DNA from: Sepioteuthis lessoniana
Taxonomy: Eukaryota > Mollusca > Cephalopoda > Myopsida > Loliginidae
Assembly: GCA_963585895.1 (NCBI GenBank)
Contig: OY757911.1
Span: 94,634,124 to 94,698,123 of the forward strand
DNA: 64,000 nt
Reading direction: 5' to 3'
In this document: one piece after another, positions 1-12,607 of the stretch
Position numbering within the stretch: position 1 is the stretch's first letter
Layout of the letters: each line of letters opens with the position of its first letter
Notes under the pieces: model-generated
The model's database searches: none
The model's input: only the letters and a program-made list of their open reading frames with translations
Told to the model about the DNA's origin: nothing
Translations under genes and position numbers: made by a program

Positions 1-436
1 CCGTGTTCGTGTGGCATAAATGGTAGGTTACAAATCTGTTTGAGTTGGATTTTTCTAGCTTCGTTATTATATTCCATGTTGCTTGGTTGAATTTGTACAT
101 TTGATAAATGTTCTTTTAGTCCTGTGTGACGTCCGGCCAGGGTAGGTGATTTTTTTTTATTCCTGTGTGACGTCCGGCCAGCTTAGGTGTTTTTTGTTTT
201 TTTTTTTTGTTTGTTTTTTTTAACACATGTTTCTCAGGAGAAGCTGGCGAGTTTTTTTGTAGGATGCACGAGAATTTGCCTATAGAATGTGCCTCCCTCT
301 CTTTCGTTAAGAAATTACTAAGCTGATAAATAGATTCTCAGACGAGATTAGTATTTCATTGGTTGCAATGACTGTTCGGAAGTATATATAAGTGAGTATA
401 TCCACCCTCACAGGCTGTAGGACATTTTGCTTTTGA
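1..436. other. Unassigned left edge with a short tandem duplication
   Basis: No coding frame or known repeat is recognised. A unit that includes tgacgtccggccag occurs twice with an offset of about 41 bp (120-140 and 161-181), followed by a T-rich run at 190-222. TGACGTCC resembles a CRE half-site, but with no gene nearby this means little. Confidence 0.4.
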
Positions 437-592
437 CAATTCAGTTTGACCTATACATAAAACCCTAAACTGGTACTACCATTCCAGGTCAGAGTGAACC
501 AGGAAATAATAACAATGACGGGTACTCTATATTCCCTAAAGCTTCAGAACTAGATCCTCACCATCAGATGCAATTTACTGTCATACGAGGGA
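437..592 (+). repeat. Repeat D, degenerate cap fragment
   Basis: This matches the D cap: the block around ggtactaccattccaggtca, then gggtactctatattccct, then ctcaccatcaga. It is read here in the orientation opposite to the presumed 5'-3' direction of D. It is strongly diverged, and the array and shared tail are absent. Confidence 0.6.
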
Positions 593-644
593 AAATTAAC
601 ATATATAGCAATATTTTACTTGCATTTGTAGGTAATTTTTTATT

Positions 645-1014
645 TTATTTTACTTGCATGCTGCGAGCAATATTGAACAATTCCTGGAGACAGCACCCCA
701 TAAATTGGCAGCTCTATGGCCACCTACTACCCATCACAAAACCTAGACGAAAATTAGACGAACCAGACATGCAGGTCACTGCTGAAGTAGGAATGAGCTC
801 ATAAGTGATGTACTCCTGTGGACCCCTTCAGATGGACCTGCAAAATCAGGACGACCTGCTCGAACCAACATACAGTAGCTCAGTGTCAATACGGGATGTA
901 GGCCAGAGGAGCTGCCAGAAGCAATGGACGATAGGGAAGGGTGGCGAGAGAAGGTCAGGAATATCTGCGCTGATAGCGCGAGATGATGATTATGATGATG
1001 ATGATGATGATTAC
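645..1014 (+). mobile_element. RTE-clade LINE, 3' end remnant
   Basis: The fragment encodes pieces of the RTE polyprotein C-terminus, including MLRAILNNSWRQHP and QLYGHLLPITK, with later parts in other frames. It ends in a (GAT)n-type tail at about 968-1011, and short tandem tails are usual for RTE elements. The reading frame shifts at least twice and no RT core is present. It faces a second RTE end at 1212-1552 in inverted orientation. Confidence 0.8.
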
Positions 1015-1211
1015 ATACATTGACTAAATTTTATTAAATTTACTAGCATTTACTAAATTTACTTAAATTTACTTTTACTTAAATTTGCTTGCATTTACTT
1101 TGACTTGTACGTAATCTTCCTGTCATCGACAGCTCAAAACAAAAGCACCTCTCCAGGTAACGAAGTAAACATATATTTCCTGCCTACAAGTTAAAAAGAA
1201 GATATGACATA
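1015..1211. repeat. AT-rich spacer with TTTACTAAA-like units
   Basis: The spacer between two inverted RTE ends opens with degenerate repeats of tttacttaaattt (1022-1105). No coding signal is seen. Confidence 0.5.
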
Positions 1212-1552
1212 CATCATCATCATCTTGTCGTGCCATCAGCACGGATATCATTGACCCTCTCTCGCCAACCCTTCCTATCATTCATCGCTTCCCGTATCCT
1301 CACAGAGCTGCTGTATGTAGGTTTTAGCTGGCCACCCTGCTTTTGCACGGCCATATGAAGGGGACCATAGGAGTACATCACTTATGAGCCCATCCCTACT
1401 TCTCCAGCAGTGTCCTGCATGACTGGTTCGTCTAACATGGATAGTTTTCGTGATGGGTGGCAATACAGCTGCTGCTTCGTGGGGTGTTGCCTCCAGAACT
1501 TGTTCAGTATTGCTCGCAGCATTCTTGTGTAGTTTCCGTCAAGCTTTTCATA
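1212..1552 (-). mobile_element. RTE-clade LINE, 3' end remnant (minus)
   Basis: On the minus strand this encodes KLDGNYTRMLRAILNKFWRQ, then PPITKTIHVRRTSHAGHCWR in another frame, and it ends in (GAT)n (atcatcatcatc on the plus strand at 1212). It is a 5'-truncated copy with at least one frame change, oriented tail-to-tail with the copy at 645-1014. Confidence 0.82.
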
Positions 1553-1869
1553 AAAATTAAATAATAAACGTATTTCGTTAAATACCGATTTCATAATTAC
1601 AGAAGAAAGATCACTGCCCACATTAAAACCACTAATTAAAATTTATTGTTTATCATAATCAGGAATTCTCTGTCTTATATGAGGCAAAGACATTTCACTT
1701 GTGCTCGAAACAATATCCGTATACGTACCTATCGTGATAAAAACCGGGAAACCAACAGTACTCATGGGTTAAAAAGCTTATCATTCTATATTGTAAATGT
1801 CAATACCTACAGTCAGTTAACATTATACATGGTGAAAATCGACTCAAAGTATATCAGTATTATATAAGG
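1553..1869. other. Unassigned AT-rich stretch
   Basis: I see no recognisable gene, repeat end or RNA here. A short open frame at 1646-1867 has no recognisable motif. Confidence 0.4.
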
Positions 1870-2135
1870 GAGCTATTGTAGTGTTACGGCAAACGTGGTT
1901 GAGAGTAGCAACATCGTAATCAAGTTCGAACTCTGGTTGTGATATTACGATAATTTTCAGATTACGATAATTTTCAGACTAATATCCTTGTGAAAGATAC
2001 ACCCTCTTATCCTCCCAGCTATGTGTTAAATAATACGACTATTGTTCTTCTTCATGAATAACTTTGGCATTAAAAGATCCATGAAGATTGATATAAATTT
2101 AAAAAAAAAGACAAATCAACCGAAAGTACAAACCA
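1870..2135 (+). repeat. SINE-B, old copy
   Basis: This copy has the SINE-B order: a decayed tRNA-like head (tagtgttacggcaaacg), box-B-like aagttcgaactctgg, the central block agctatgtgttaaataatac, and the tail ttggcattaaaagatcc ending in A-rich DNA. It is diverged from the copy at 7283-7512. Confidence 0.7.
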
Positions 2136-2442
2136 TCTAGTTGTTTTTTTAGTTCGACGTGGAAAGATTCATTCTTTAATAAACCACATTCCAACTCTGA
2201 TGAAAGGTCGGTCGCTGAAACCCCAGAATATACGTCTGTTTCCGTTGGCGTCTATAAGTCAACTCTCGACTTTTTAAAAATCTAATCCTCTCTTTTAATT
2301 TCCTCATGACTGTCTGCAGCTAACTCTGAGGATTCTCATAGATTCTCATAGCTGGAGAGTGAATCTTAAACCTACCACCTGTCGATCAATTCTCTATTTG
2401 TGTTCTCTACATCCAGTAGATTTATGAGGGAAATCATTACAT

Positions 2443-2479
<37 letters not shown>

Positions 2480-2799
2480 TATTTGTGTGTGTGTGTGTAT
2501 TTGTTATATAGGAATGTGTGTATATCTATATATGCATGTATGTATATATGCATTTATATGAAATGTTTCGATAAGTACGTAGCCTCACATTTAATTAATA
2601 ACGGAATTTTCTGAGTACAATACCTGGGCTCTGCATGATTTTCAGGCGTAGTCATCAGAAAGTAGATTTTCTTGAGAATACTTCTTTAAAATATTTTCGT
2701 AAACCTGATTAAAATGAAATAATTCTGACACTCACACACACATTTATACATATAGATTATTTATGTAATTATCTACTTGAAGTTACTATGCCCCATATG
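2136..2799. other. Unassigned stretch with a (TA)n tract
   Basis: The stretch holds a tandem 11-mer near 2331-2352 (gattctcata twice), a (TA)n tract at 2447-2476 followed by TG-rich DNA to about 2560, and nothing coding that I can support. Confidence 0.4.
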
Positions 2800-2870
2800 C
2801 TCAAGGACTTGAACTCGGGTCGTTCTGTTCATTTCCTATGATAATAACATCTTCATCACGTGCACTTCAT
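2800..2870 (-). repeat. SINE-A head fragment
   Basis: The minus strand reads as the SINE-A tRNA-like head: gtgcacgtgatgaagatgtt, then box-B-like cgagttcaagtcc. The body is missing. The fragment is heavily diverged. Confidence 0.5.
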
Positions 2871-3254
2871 CTTAGTCTATGGGTTAAAAGCAAGTTTTAC
2901 CGAGAATATAAAAAAATGATTTCTGTCTACGATCACCTCAAATTAAAAAAAGATATAAACTCTTTCTAAAATATATACTCATCTTTTAAGGTTGACATCA
3001 TTATTTGTCGCCAGTGATGATAGCTGAAAAGTAAAAGAAAATCAGATACAATCACTGGAAGTAAGAATGTAGATGACTGATTGATATATCTGGAAGGAAG
3101 GAAATGATGTAAGTAAAGAAAAAGCAAAACAAATGTAAGTATACCGACAATGAAATCTGTCGCTCATAAAGATATTGAGGAAATATATTACTTCGATACA
3201 GACTTTTCAGATTGCTTGAAAAATCATTCAACACTTATAGTTCTTTTTTATGGG
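2871..3254. other. Unassigned AT-rich stretch
   Basis: No feature is recognised between the SINE fragments. Confidence 0.4.
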
Positions 3255-3472
3255 CGAACTCTCCGTGGTCCCATGTCTATGGTGCTGTAGTAAATGTGAA
3301 AAAGTTTGAGCTTTCGTTATTACGTTTTTTTTTGTACTAATACCCTTGAGAAAGGCATGAATACCTTTATACTCCCAATTATGGATTAAATAGTATCCTT
3401 GCTGTACTTTTTTAAAGGTGGTTTGACATTAAATAACCCAGAAATGTTTATATATCATCAAACTAAAGAAAT
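3255..3472 (+). repeat. SINE-B, decayed head
   Basis: The central block (aatacccttgagaaaggcat, then aattatggattaaatagtat) and the tail ttgacattaaataaccc are clear. The tRNA-like head before them is barely readable. Confidence 0.6.
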
Positions 3473-4347
3473 CATATAATACTCCGTTTATACGTTTTAG
3501 AAAGAAATAAAATCACAAACTAGAGAATAGATTTCAAATAAATGACTGGAAGAAAGTTTGATCCTTATAAATTATACTTTTGTTTTGCTCAATACTGGAA
3601 ACGAAGACCAAAAACTGGTAGAAATAAAATGTAATTCAAAAATCCACAAAGAAGAAAACATTAGCCAAATTACTGACAGTTTTCAGTATTTCAACCCAAA
3701 GAATGAACTGAATAAAAATCTATTTCTGTTTGACTGTATTTTAAAAAATATTCTTGAAAAAATAATGAAACTTGAATAGGAGCTACAGTATGCAGCTGTC
3801 ATTGTATTTTAAATGCCATACTAAAATAGAATCATTTTTTGAAGAAATAATTTCAATCTGAGATTGTGTGATAAACCAACACCCATCTCTATTTGCAGCT
3901 GCTACGCAGACACAAAAAGTTTTGTGGCTTGTTATCCTCTGTTGAAACTTTAAGGATAAAATTTATTTCTCTTAACACAAGCTCCTGAGGTGTACTTGGA
4001 TGAGCTGTCGCCCATTGCTTGAAACTTGTTCCTAACTAAGATTTTGAAAGTTGAAAATACTGCGATACATTGATGATTATATAGAATGACAGAAGGAAGT
4101 GCACAACGTTAATCGATGATCTACGTATTTTAATTAGTGCTGGGGGTCTCAGACATGCAGCCCCCACAGTACTTTTGTTCATAACACAGAACAATTTCTT
4201 CGTTAAGATTTTCTCAAATCTTGTTAATTTGTCTATAAATAAATCTGCGAGGCACTCAAGACAAACTAATAAACATTTTCTGTCGGTGATTGAGGCTGGC
4301 AAATTTTCGCGAATTTTGATGAAGGTGTCAACTATTTCTTTAAACGT
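3473..4347. other. Unassigned stretch
   Basis: AT-rich DNA with two short open frames (3558-3779 plus, 4036-4302 minus). Neither has a recognisable domain or clear splice context, and I treat both as chance. Confidence 0.4.
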
Positions 4348-4691
4348 TTGGTTTGGTTTGATGGTATATTAACAATTGAAGGTTACTTAATGTCAAATCC
4401 ATTTTTCCGCATATAAACAGCTCTATTTTAAACAATTCAGTTTAACATACACATACTGTTTAATTCTATCTAACCCACGAATAGGACCCAATAAGGTGCT
4501 ATCACTCCAGGCCAGAGTGGACCTGGAAGCGATGGCAATGAAAGGGTACTTCACATTCACCAACGCTTAAACATTAGTGGAGCCTCAACATCAGATTGTT
4601 TAGTGTCATATCGAAGACCCGCATTGTGGAGAGTCTTACCCCTCTGCAAAAGTGCAGTCGGTGCATTCTGCAACCCCAGGTGACTAGGCTA
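4348..4691 (-). repeat. Repeat D, short form without array
   Basis: This is a compact copy of about 344 bp. Read on the minus strand it runs from the cap (tgcagaatgcaccgactgca) to the tail shared with SINE-B (plus strand ggtttgatggtatattaaca at 4350). The internal array of about 70-bp units is reduced to one short piece, so this copy shows the minimal layout of D. Confidence 0.7.
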
Positions 4692-5371
4692 ATTTCTTTA
4701 AACGTAATAAAACTTTGCGAATTTTTCTATTGTTTTATCGGTTCTAATAATATTTATAGTAAGATTTGAATCCCTCGAAATACAATAAAATGGAATTTAT
4801 CGAAAGGTAAAACGGAAAATTGGGAATTTATCAGATGTAGAAAAGGAATTAAGGAGAATTTGAAACGAAAAATTTGTTCCCATAAATGTAATCCTTATTT
4901 TCATAGTTCAATGTCATATGAGTATTCATGATGACGAAAAAATCAGCCAATTAGTTGTATTTCTGATTAGCATTATATCTGGTCTAAATCTCGTCCCTCG
5001 TTTATCTCTCATTTAGCCCGCTATACGACTACCTCAGGATATTATTGACCTTTTGTATACTTGAGTTTCAGACCTCTGATTAAGAGTCTTCTGGCGGGCT
5101 TTTTAGGTATGGATTTTTCTTGCAGTTAGCTAAATAAATCAATTAATAAATCTTCTCTTCTCAAATATTCGTTCAGTTCTCAATAAATGTAACCCAGAGG
5201 GGGGAAATTCAGTTTCTTTTGATAATCTCTGCCACCTCTATCACATGACACTCGATCTATCATATGCTAGGTCACGTATCAATCACACCCAGTTTACTAT
5301 TTTACAACTTTTTCGGTGTATTTCAGTAAAATTTCCTTTCCCGTTCATTCTGTAACTAGAGGTACTGATAC
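4692..5371. other. Unassigned stretch
   Basis: No known repeat or gene is recognised. The last four bases, ATAC, are the left target duplication of the LTR that follows. Confidence 0.4.
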
Positions 5372-6036
5372 TGTTATATTTTGACCTTCGACCCGGCCCA
5401 AAAATACTATTCCAAGGTAATACACCGGAAGGAAGTGACACATTCCAACGGCCAGTAATCGAAAGAGATCGCATGGGCGGATTAAGGCTTATGAGATGGG
5501 ACAAGTTGAAGGTCTCATTGTGCCATTACAGTCATGCACCGGAAGAGAGTAACCTCCGAACTGCATGACAGTTATTTCCGCTTGATGACGATTAAACATC
5601 CGATTCAAAGATCCAGTAGGCGATTGTGTGGGCGTTGAGTTATTATTTAACTCAATTGAGTTTGGGTCCCAGAGCAGTTGCCAGCAGACTCCCAGAGGGT
5701 TAGAGACGAGATGTGGTAGGGAAGGCCACACCCGACCAAGGGCGCCCTCGGAAAGCCCCGATGGAGTAGACCCCAACATCAGGAGAACAAGAAAGACACA
5801 ACGTGACGGTCATAACAGTGGGGTCAAAATATGAAGTTTATGTTCGGTCTCCAGCATCCTCTCACATGCTAACCTTTCGAACCCTTGCAATAAAGGGAGA
5901 GGTGAATATAATTCTAAAGAAGTCTTCTTGTGTCTTCCTTCCTGCATCTTAATTTTTCTTGCGTTTTCCTTCCTTCATGCGTCTTAATTATGGTGTCGTT
6001 GTGATGCTGAATGAACGTGTAAATAACTATATAACA
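5372..6036 (+). mobile_element. Solo LTR, family 1
   Basis: The element is 665 bp long. It begins TGTTATATTTTGACC and ends ATATAACA, so its ends are short inverted repeats of the TG...CA type. It is flanked by a 4-bp direct duplication (ATAC at 5368-5371 and 6037-6040). An aataaag polyadenylation-type signal lies near 5890. Two more copies occur at 54925-55574 and 57528-58541. No internal retroelement region adjoins any of the three, so they look like solo LTRs, probably of the Gypsy type. The copies differ enough to suggest age. Confidence 0.75.
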
Positions 6037-6185
6037 ATACAGCAGTAGTTCACGACATTGCATTTCTGTCTATGTGTTGTGACTCTTCATTGATTTGTCA
6101 ATAATAAAGCAGTGAATTAATTATAATAAACAGGTTTTGCTGAAATACAGATTTAAAAAAAATAATTTGATATATCTGAGTTATG

Positions 6186-6445
6186 ACTGGCCCATTGATC
6201 TAGTGGTAGAGTGTTCGCCAATGGACCGGGAGACTGGGGTTCTATCTCAGGTTATGTCATACCAAAGACTCAAAAAATGGTACTTGATACCTCCTTGCTT
6301 AACACTCAGCATTATTAGGCACGTTTCAAAGGTAAAGTGGAGCAGCCCAAGGAAAGGAGTTGTGCTCTCCCCTGCACCTCGGGGTAGTAGCTGTTGAAAA
6401 GGGAATTTTCGGGTAGCCCTTAACAATGGTCGCCATCTTTATTTA
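6186..6445 (+). repeat. SINE-C
   Basis: The head resembles a tRNA: tgatctagtggtagagtg as a box-A region and ggttctatctc as a weak box B. The body follows with accaaagactcaaaaaatgg, cttaacactcagcattat and cctgcacctcgg. The 3' end (gggtagcccttaacaatggt then cgcc) is the segment that other copies carry next to (ACTT)n. SINE-C shares no body with SINE-A or SINE-B. Confidence 0.75.
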
Positions 6446-7282
6446 TTAATGCGTACAGCATATTACAGGACTGCATTTACGATCACACAAGACTGAATAT
6501 ACCAGTTAAATTCAAGTATCAATTAGTCCGTTAATTAGTTTATCATTTTTGGGGGACTATTTACTCTACGTAATTTAAGACCCGTATTCCAAAATAAACA
6601 AAATTCAATAGATAAAAACAGTTTTAAAAGTTTACGTACATAAGGTTTTTATAACATAATCAGAAAAAATAGACGAACTCATATTTTTTTATGAATTAAA
6701 AGTAATCTTTTTTGACTTACATGAAAGCAAATCTCAAAATATTAAATCGAAATTTATAACAAGAAATCTGTGTTATAATGACGTTCTTTTTCAAGAAACT
6801 TACTTTAAAGGAGAAATTAGTTGGAATTTCCAATTTAAAAAATAACCTGGAACATATTACCGTACTAATTTGAGTTGCTTGAATACGGAATTAACTTCAC
6901 TCATATTTTTGGAGTCGATCCTCTAAATACAGTGAGCGTTTTCGTCTTGAAGAATTGGGTGGCTACTTACTGTAAGTAACCTTAGATCTTATTAGCAGAT
7001 TAAAAAAAAAACTTTGTATATAAGAACATGTTATAAGGCTGAATGATACGAAAAATAATGAATTGTATAAGGAATTCAATAAGGGATTTTTCAATTATAT
7101 TTTTTTTCTTTTCGAGCGAGGTTAAAAAACAGTACCGGTATTGATCGTCTTTGGTTGGGTGCGACGCAACATGACAGTATCCTATGTTGGTCCTTCATCA
7201 ATCATTTCGTTTAAAAGTTTAGAGAAAAGTAAAATTTGAGTCACTGAATACATGTATTTACTTGGCACCTACTCCACAGGAA
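6446..7282. other. Unassigned AT-rich stretch
   Basis: Nothing recognised on either strand. Confidence 0.4.
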
Positions 7283-7512
7283 GGTATCCTCGTGGTGTTA
7301 TGGTTAAAGCGATGGAGTATGGAATCGTAGTAAGCGAGTTCGAACTCCAGTCACGCTATTACGTTCACTTTAGGAAAAAATACCCATAGGAAAGGTATGA
7401 ACCTCCTTCTCCTGCTAGCTATGGATTAAATAGTACCTCTACTGTTCTTCAAGAAGAGTGGCTCTGGATATTAGATAATCTACAAAGGTTGATATGCTAT
7501 TAAAAAAAAACC
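7283..7512 (+). repeat. SINE-B, best-preserved head
   Basis: This copy runs from tcctcgtggtgttatggtta (box-A-like), through gcgagttcgaactccag (box-B-like), to the central block taatacccataggaaaggt-type and agctatggattaaatagtac. The tail is ggatattagataatctacaa then ggttgatatgc and A-rich DNA. The pol III boxes are close to but not exactly the consensus. The tail is the same one that ends repeat D. A SINE-A in opposite orientation abuts its end. Confidence 0.8.
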
Positions 7513-7517
7513 GAAAC

Positions 7518-7785
7518 CCCAACGGGAAGGATGTGACACAAGGAAATTTTTTAAGTAATTTTAAATTTAGAATGTTCCATCCATAATATTGTTTGCGTAA
7601 CCAAGGCTAAAGAACTCATTTTGCCCTACTATATACTCATAGCTAGAAAGAAGAAAATGATACATGCTTTTCCCAAGATCATTAAAGCAAAGTGAAATGC
7701 AAACAGACTTGTCCAGGATTTAAGCTCGGGTTTCCGATTCAATTTCACACGTCAATAACTATTACGTAAATTGCACCTCCTCAAA
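7518..7785 (-). repeat. SINE-A, diverged full-length copy
   Basis: On the minus strand this reads the tRNA-like head near 7785, then box B (gagcttaaatcctgg-like) and the central block, and ends near ccttgtgtcacatcct at 7525. It is more decayed than the copies at 36723-37013 and 40355-40649. Confidence 0.65.
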
Positions 7786-10074
7786 TCCCTTTATATTATG
7801 ATATAAAGTTATGTTTGCTTTCGTTACATCGTCATCTCAGTAGTTTTCTTCGTCAAACTTCTTCAATCTGACCACCTGACTCTCGAGGGTCTGACCGACT
7901 ATCACCCGATCTGAGCTATTTCACTTCTGGTATTATTTCAAAAATAAAATTGCCAGCCAGCACATATCCCTTTGGTTGTTCATAAATTTGTCAGTATAAC
8001 CTGATGATATATTTCCTTGAAAAAATTGGAGTCACTGTATTTAGAAATTCATTTCACGTACAAATTACCTTGTTTACTATGTCAATTGTCAGTCAGTTGG
8101 CCTTGCCGTACATTCTCTTATAAATCCAAATTTACAAATCTGGTTAATGAATTCATTGAATAACTTTTCATAAGAAATTCTATGTACAAAGATTCAAAGC
8201 TTCCACTAAATATAAATCCATATTTTCTTTTCTACTCATGAAAATTAAATTGATGGTGTAACAGCATTATCGAACTTGCAGTGCAAAAAAAATCTTTTCT
8301 CTCTAACCAATCTCAGAATGAACTCTAATAGATACAACTTATGTTGAAAGAATATTTTGTCTATTTCAAATGGTATATCAAAAACATTAAAATTTGTTTG
8401 AAAATCGCAGTAGAATACTTTTCAGTAACCGAGATTTGGTTTGATCACAAAACGTAAACATTTAGTTAAGGCTTTGAAGAAATTTCAGAATTATTGTAAG
8501 TTAACACGTTAATGCCATTTAACATCTGTTCACGATATAAATGAACTTAAAGCGCTGGTAGTAGTTTTTATAAACTCGTTTTGCATTAGAATAAATGACT
8601 TAGTGTTGTATTTATAACTCAGTATTTTCTGTTTTTAGCAATACATTTTCTAAAGTTTCACAATTATCAGCGGATTCACAAATAAGTTTGCAGGTGAAGG
8701 CTAAATCACTAAAGATTTCTTCAACTTTTCAGGTATGTATTTAACCAACTTATCAAACACAAGCTGGATATGATATATGGCTATTTTGTTACATATAGTA
8801 CATCTGCTTTGAATTCAGTGCTTGTCTTCTTCTAGACTTCCTGCTTTACTAAGGATAAAGGACACAGTCTGCCGTGATTTTACCGATAACTGTAATAAAA
8901 AAGTTGGGATTCAAGCTTTTTCCACGAGCATTAGCGTATAGAGAAATGTAAACAATATCACCCAGTACCATGAATCGGTTCAACGATTTGATTTTCTTTT
9001 CAATCCAATTTTTCATGTATAATGGCCGAAATATTATGAACTGTGAAATCCTTTGGGTTTTTCAAATCAATTTGTAAACGGTTGTCACAAGAAAGGTATT
9101 TAAAAGTAAATCACGAAGATGGAATTTCCAAATGGTTCGAGTTGAATACACAAGAACTGATTAAATTTCAGTGATGATTTTTTTAACCATCAAGCAGATA
9201 AATATATAAGAAAATAGCCGTGAGTATCTGGTTCTTACTTCAAGCGGAGTATTTTTTAAGTTTCTTTTTTCAAGTAAACGTGATCGATTAATTTCTTCAT
9301 ATATTTTTCTCTATATCAGCTTTCCTTAATCTAATAAGAATTGGAGAGAGCTATTTTTCAAGATTCATTTTTTTGTAATATTGCAATCTGACTAATTTTC
9401 CTATCATTTTGATTTATATCCTAGCTTTTTGATATCTGTACTCACTTACATCGTAAACGAATGGCAACAAAATGTGAATAGACAAATTATCTAAAAATGC
9501 CTGCAACAGGAAGAAAATATAAACCAATATAGTACAAAATCTCGTCCGGTAGACTTTGTGTAATATGATATTCTTGATTAAGCCACCCGGACTGGAAGCA
9601 ACAGTTAACCAAAACTTGACGCTGTCAAAATATTACATCAGACATATAAATGGTAGCAGGGGTCGGGATGAGGATGATGTGGTCGCGAAGTGGATTTGTG
9701 AATTCGTTATTCTGTTAACAACCATAAAAGACAATAGGTTTCTTGTTTCGCTTTCACTTTTAGTGACTGGGGTACGATGAGACAAGCGTTTGTGTGTGTA
9801 ATGACTGAGAGTGAGCATTTTAAAGGTTCATGAAGTACCAATTTATTGCTGAACCAATGATCTACCTCGCAAGTTTTGTGCTATCCATTTAACCAACTTC
9901 TATGGCTTCGGGAACTGGATGAAGAGAATAAATCAACACTTGAGATAAGTTGTTGTTTGGTTTTTCTCCTCCCCCATGAAACGAATCGTCAACACGAATA
10001 CAACAGTTATTGGTGAATACGTTACCATTAGTCTTCTTTTAGAATAATGGATTTTATCCTAAAGTTTTGTAGTG
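7786..10074. other. Long unassigned stretch
   Basis: About 2.3 kb of AT-rich DNA without a recognisable gene, SINE or LINE. Short open frames at 9556-9818 on both strands lack domains. The gatgaggatgatgtgg piece near 9668 is too short to call an RTE tail. Confidence 0.4.
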
Positions 10075-10318
10075 ATTGTCCTCATAATGTCATGGTTAAA
10101 GCGACGGACTGAGGAATCGAAGTAAGCGAGTTCGAACTTCAGTCGCGCAATTACGTTCACGTTCGGATAAATACCCCCGGCAAAAGTATAAAACTCATTA
10201 TCCTTCCAGCTATCGGTTCAATAGTACCACAACTGTTTTTCTAGAAGGATGGCTTTGGTATTAAACAACCTCCCAGGTTTGATATGCCATTAATCAAAAC
10301 AAACCAAACCAAATCTAA
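10075..10318 (+). repeat. SINE-B
   Basis: The head (tcctcataatgtcatggtta), box B (gagttcgaacttc), central block (ccagctatcggttcaatagt) and the shared tail (ggtattaaacaacctccc, gatatgccattaa) are all present, ending in (aaacc)n. Overall it is well preserved. Confidence 0.78.
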
Positions 10319-11549
10319 ATTTTACTTATCTTTATACTGACAAAAACCAGAGATATCCTCAAATAATTGACATGAATGCACGCCACTGAAAAAAGTTGAA
10401 AAAGCATTGAATTTAAGATACTAAACTCAAAAAAGCCTTTTGAAATGGAGTGCTGGTGATATTAAGATAAGTTATTGAAAGGTCACAATTTTAACGCGCA
10501 CACGAAAGAAGGATAATACTTATACGTAGAGTATTCCTTCACTGCTATTTCTTCGTGGTCTACACTAATCCAGTGTTATAGTACATGTGTCGCCTATATC
10601 TGTTTAAAAATTCTTTGTATTTGATAGAGCGGTGTACGAAAAAAACCCTTTAAAGTAACAACTTCTCAAAAAGTATCGATAAAACGTATTATGAACGCGT
10701 TTCCATCATCACCTGACGCAATTGAAAAAAAATCCGTTAAAAACAATAATTATCTTAAAGGTAGCATTCCGCACTCGAATTTACGTATATAGAAAATAAT
10801 CTTGATATTTCTTTAAAACTTGTCTGACATTCTATAAATACAACAGCTATCTGAATCGCAGTGGGCCTGAGTGAAGTGGCAATTAAGGAGTATTCCGTGC
10901 TCTCCTGATCTGGATCCCCACGATCTGATGTAAACACACCTATTTTTTGGTGGATTTTACTCCTAACCAATGGATAAAGTCAGTGTATTCTACACTCCGA
11001 CATGGGAAGTAGTTCAAATGAAGCTGTACACAATGCAATGAACAGTATTAGAAAGCATTGCTTATGTATACAAACATATGCGTATCCAACGGCATATTTT
11101 CTCACATATATAAAAAGAGACAGAAACCTTGAGGTAAATATTATCTTTTTCTTTACCATGTAAAAATAAATGATTATCTATATGAATGAAAAAAAATCAA
11201 AAATAGACTAACTTGTAGATGTACTGGTTTCAGCTCTTCAGGGACAATTTCACGCTCCTTGGGTGCAAGTAAGTATCAAATAGAATAAATTGTACATCTA
11301 AATCATGTGCTGTCTCTACAAGGTACACGGTACGGGTGAAGTATAAAGAATGAATTGATTAAAGGAAGGCCAGCGGAAAAAAGAACCAAGACGTCAATGT
11401 ATGAACTCTTCAAAGAATTGGCATAAATCTGTTTTTGTCTGTACATAACAATCCGACACCGAATAATATCAAGGGTAAATAGATGTAGCAATGAATAAAT
11501 TTAGCTTTATCTAGATTTTATTGCTGATGACAATAGAGAACATGATACA

Positions 11550-11636
<87 letters not shown>

Positions 11637-12552
11637 ATCATATTTAGAAGTGTTTTACCACAATGTTCGATGCTTATTTAACAGTAGCTATACCCAATAT
11701 AACCTTCCTTTTAGTTCCTAAGGGAAAGCGTATTAAAGATGTAGATATATTGTAATAGTCTAGACATATCATCGTCGTATAATGACTTCAATGGGGATAA
11801 CAAAAGTTTGGATTTGTTTGTTGATAAACTCATGTTGAGTTGAAATGCTGGAGATATTCACGCCTTTCGCAGAGAATCTTTCTACAAGATGTCTGAGATA
11901 CTCTGTCGATTTTCGAAGATTTTGCTGGCTTCCTTTTCATTAAATCGAGGTTGAAGATGCCTATTAGTTCTTGTGAATTTTCTTTTTTTTAAAAAGGAAT
12001 TCTAAAATCTGTGAGACGACGCTGTTGACTATATCTTTGATATCATCTGTGAATCGATGCTTGTTGAATACAGATTTTGTCAAATGTCCGTGGGTTGATG
12101 CAAGCAGAATCTGTTTTTTTTCTTTTTTTTTTGTTCAACCATGAGTCACCCCATCCTAATCATGCTAGTTGTTTCGATTAATTATTTTGTAAAACCTATC
12201 ATTAAATTATCGAATTGTTAATAAGAATAAGAACGACTCTTCAGTGAATTTCTTTGTAATATTGACGTTTTTTCGCCTCTTACTCTTACAAATATTGGTA
12301 TATATTTTATATTTCATATAGGCAGTGAAGCCATATATATATATATATATATATATAGGCTTGGGGCGTGATAGTTGCCTGCTTTGCAAATGGACACGGT
12401 GATCCTACTTCATATTCTGGATGAAGCTATTTGTAATTTACGCTTGAGAAATGTATGAATCCAACTATTCTTACTCCACCTATGGGTAAATTTTAGGTCA
12501 GATTGGATATCACACCCAGACCCCCCCACACACACACACGTGCATATGCATA

Positions 12553-12607
<55 letters not shown>

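Noticed and set aside
2618-2665. Minus-strand CTGATGA, a short spacer and GAAA near 2640-2660
   Set aside because: No complementary stem II and no NUH triplet with stem I pairing were found.
7990-8040. CTGATGA followed by GAAA and GTC near 8002-8034, which looked like a hammerhead
   Set aside because: The bases next to the core do not pair as stem I, no stem II is possible and stem III is absent. The match is by chance.
11232-11272. Possible 40-bp exon between tttcag and gtaagt
   Set aside because: It is too short to carry evidence, and such motifs arise by chance in AT-rich DNA.
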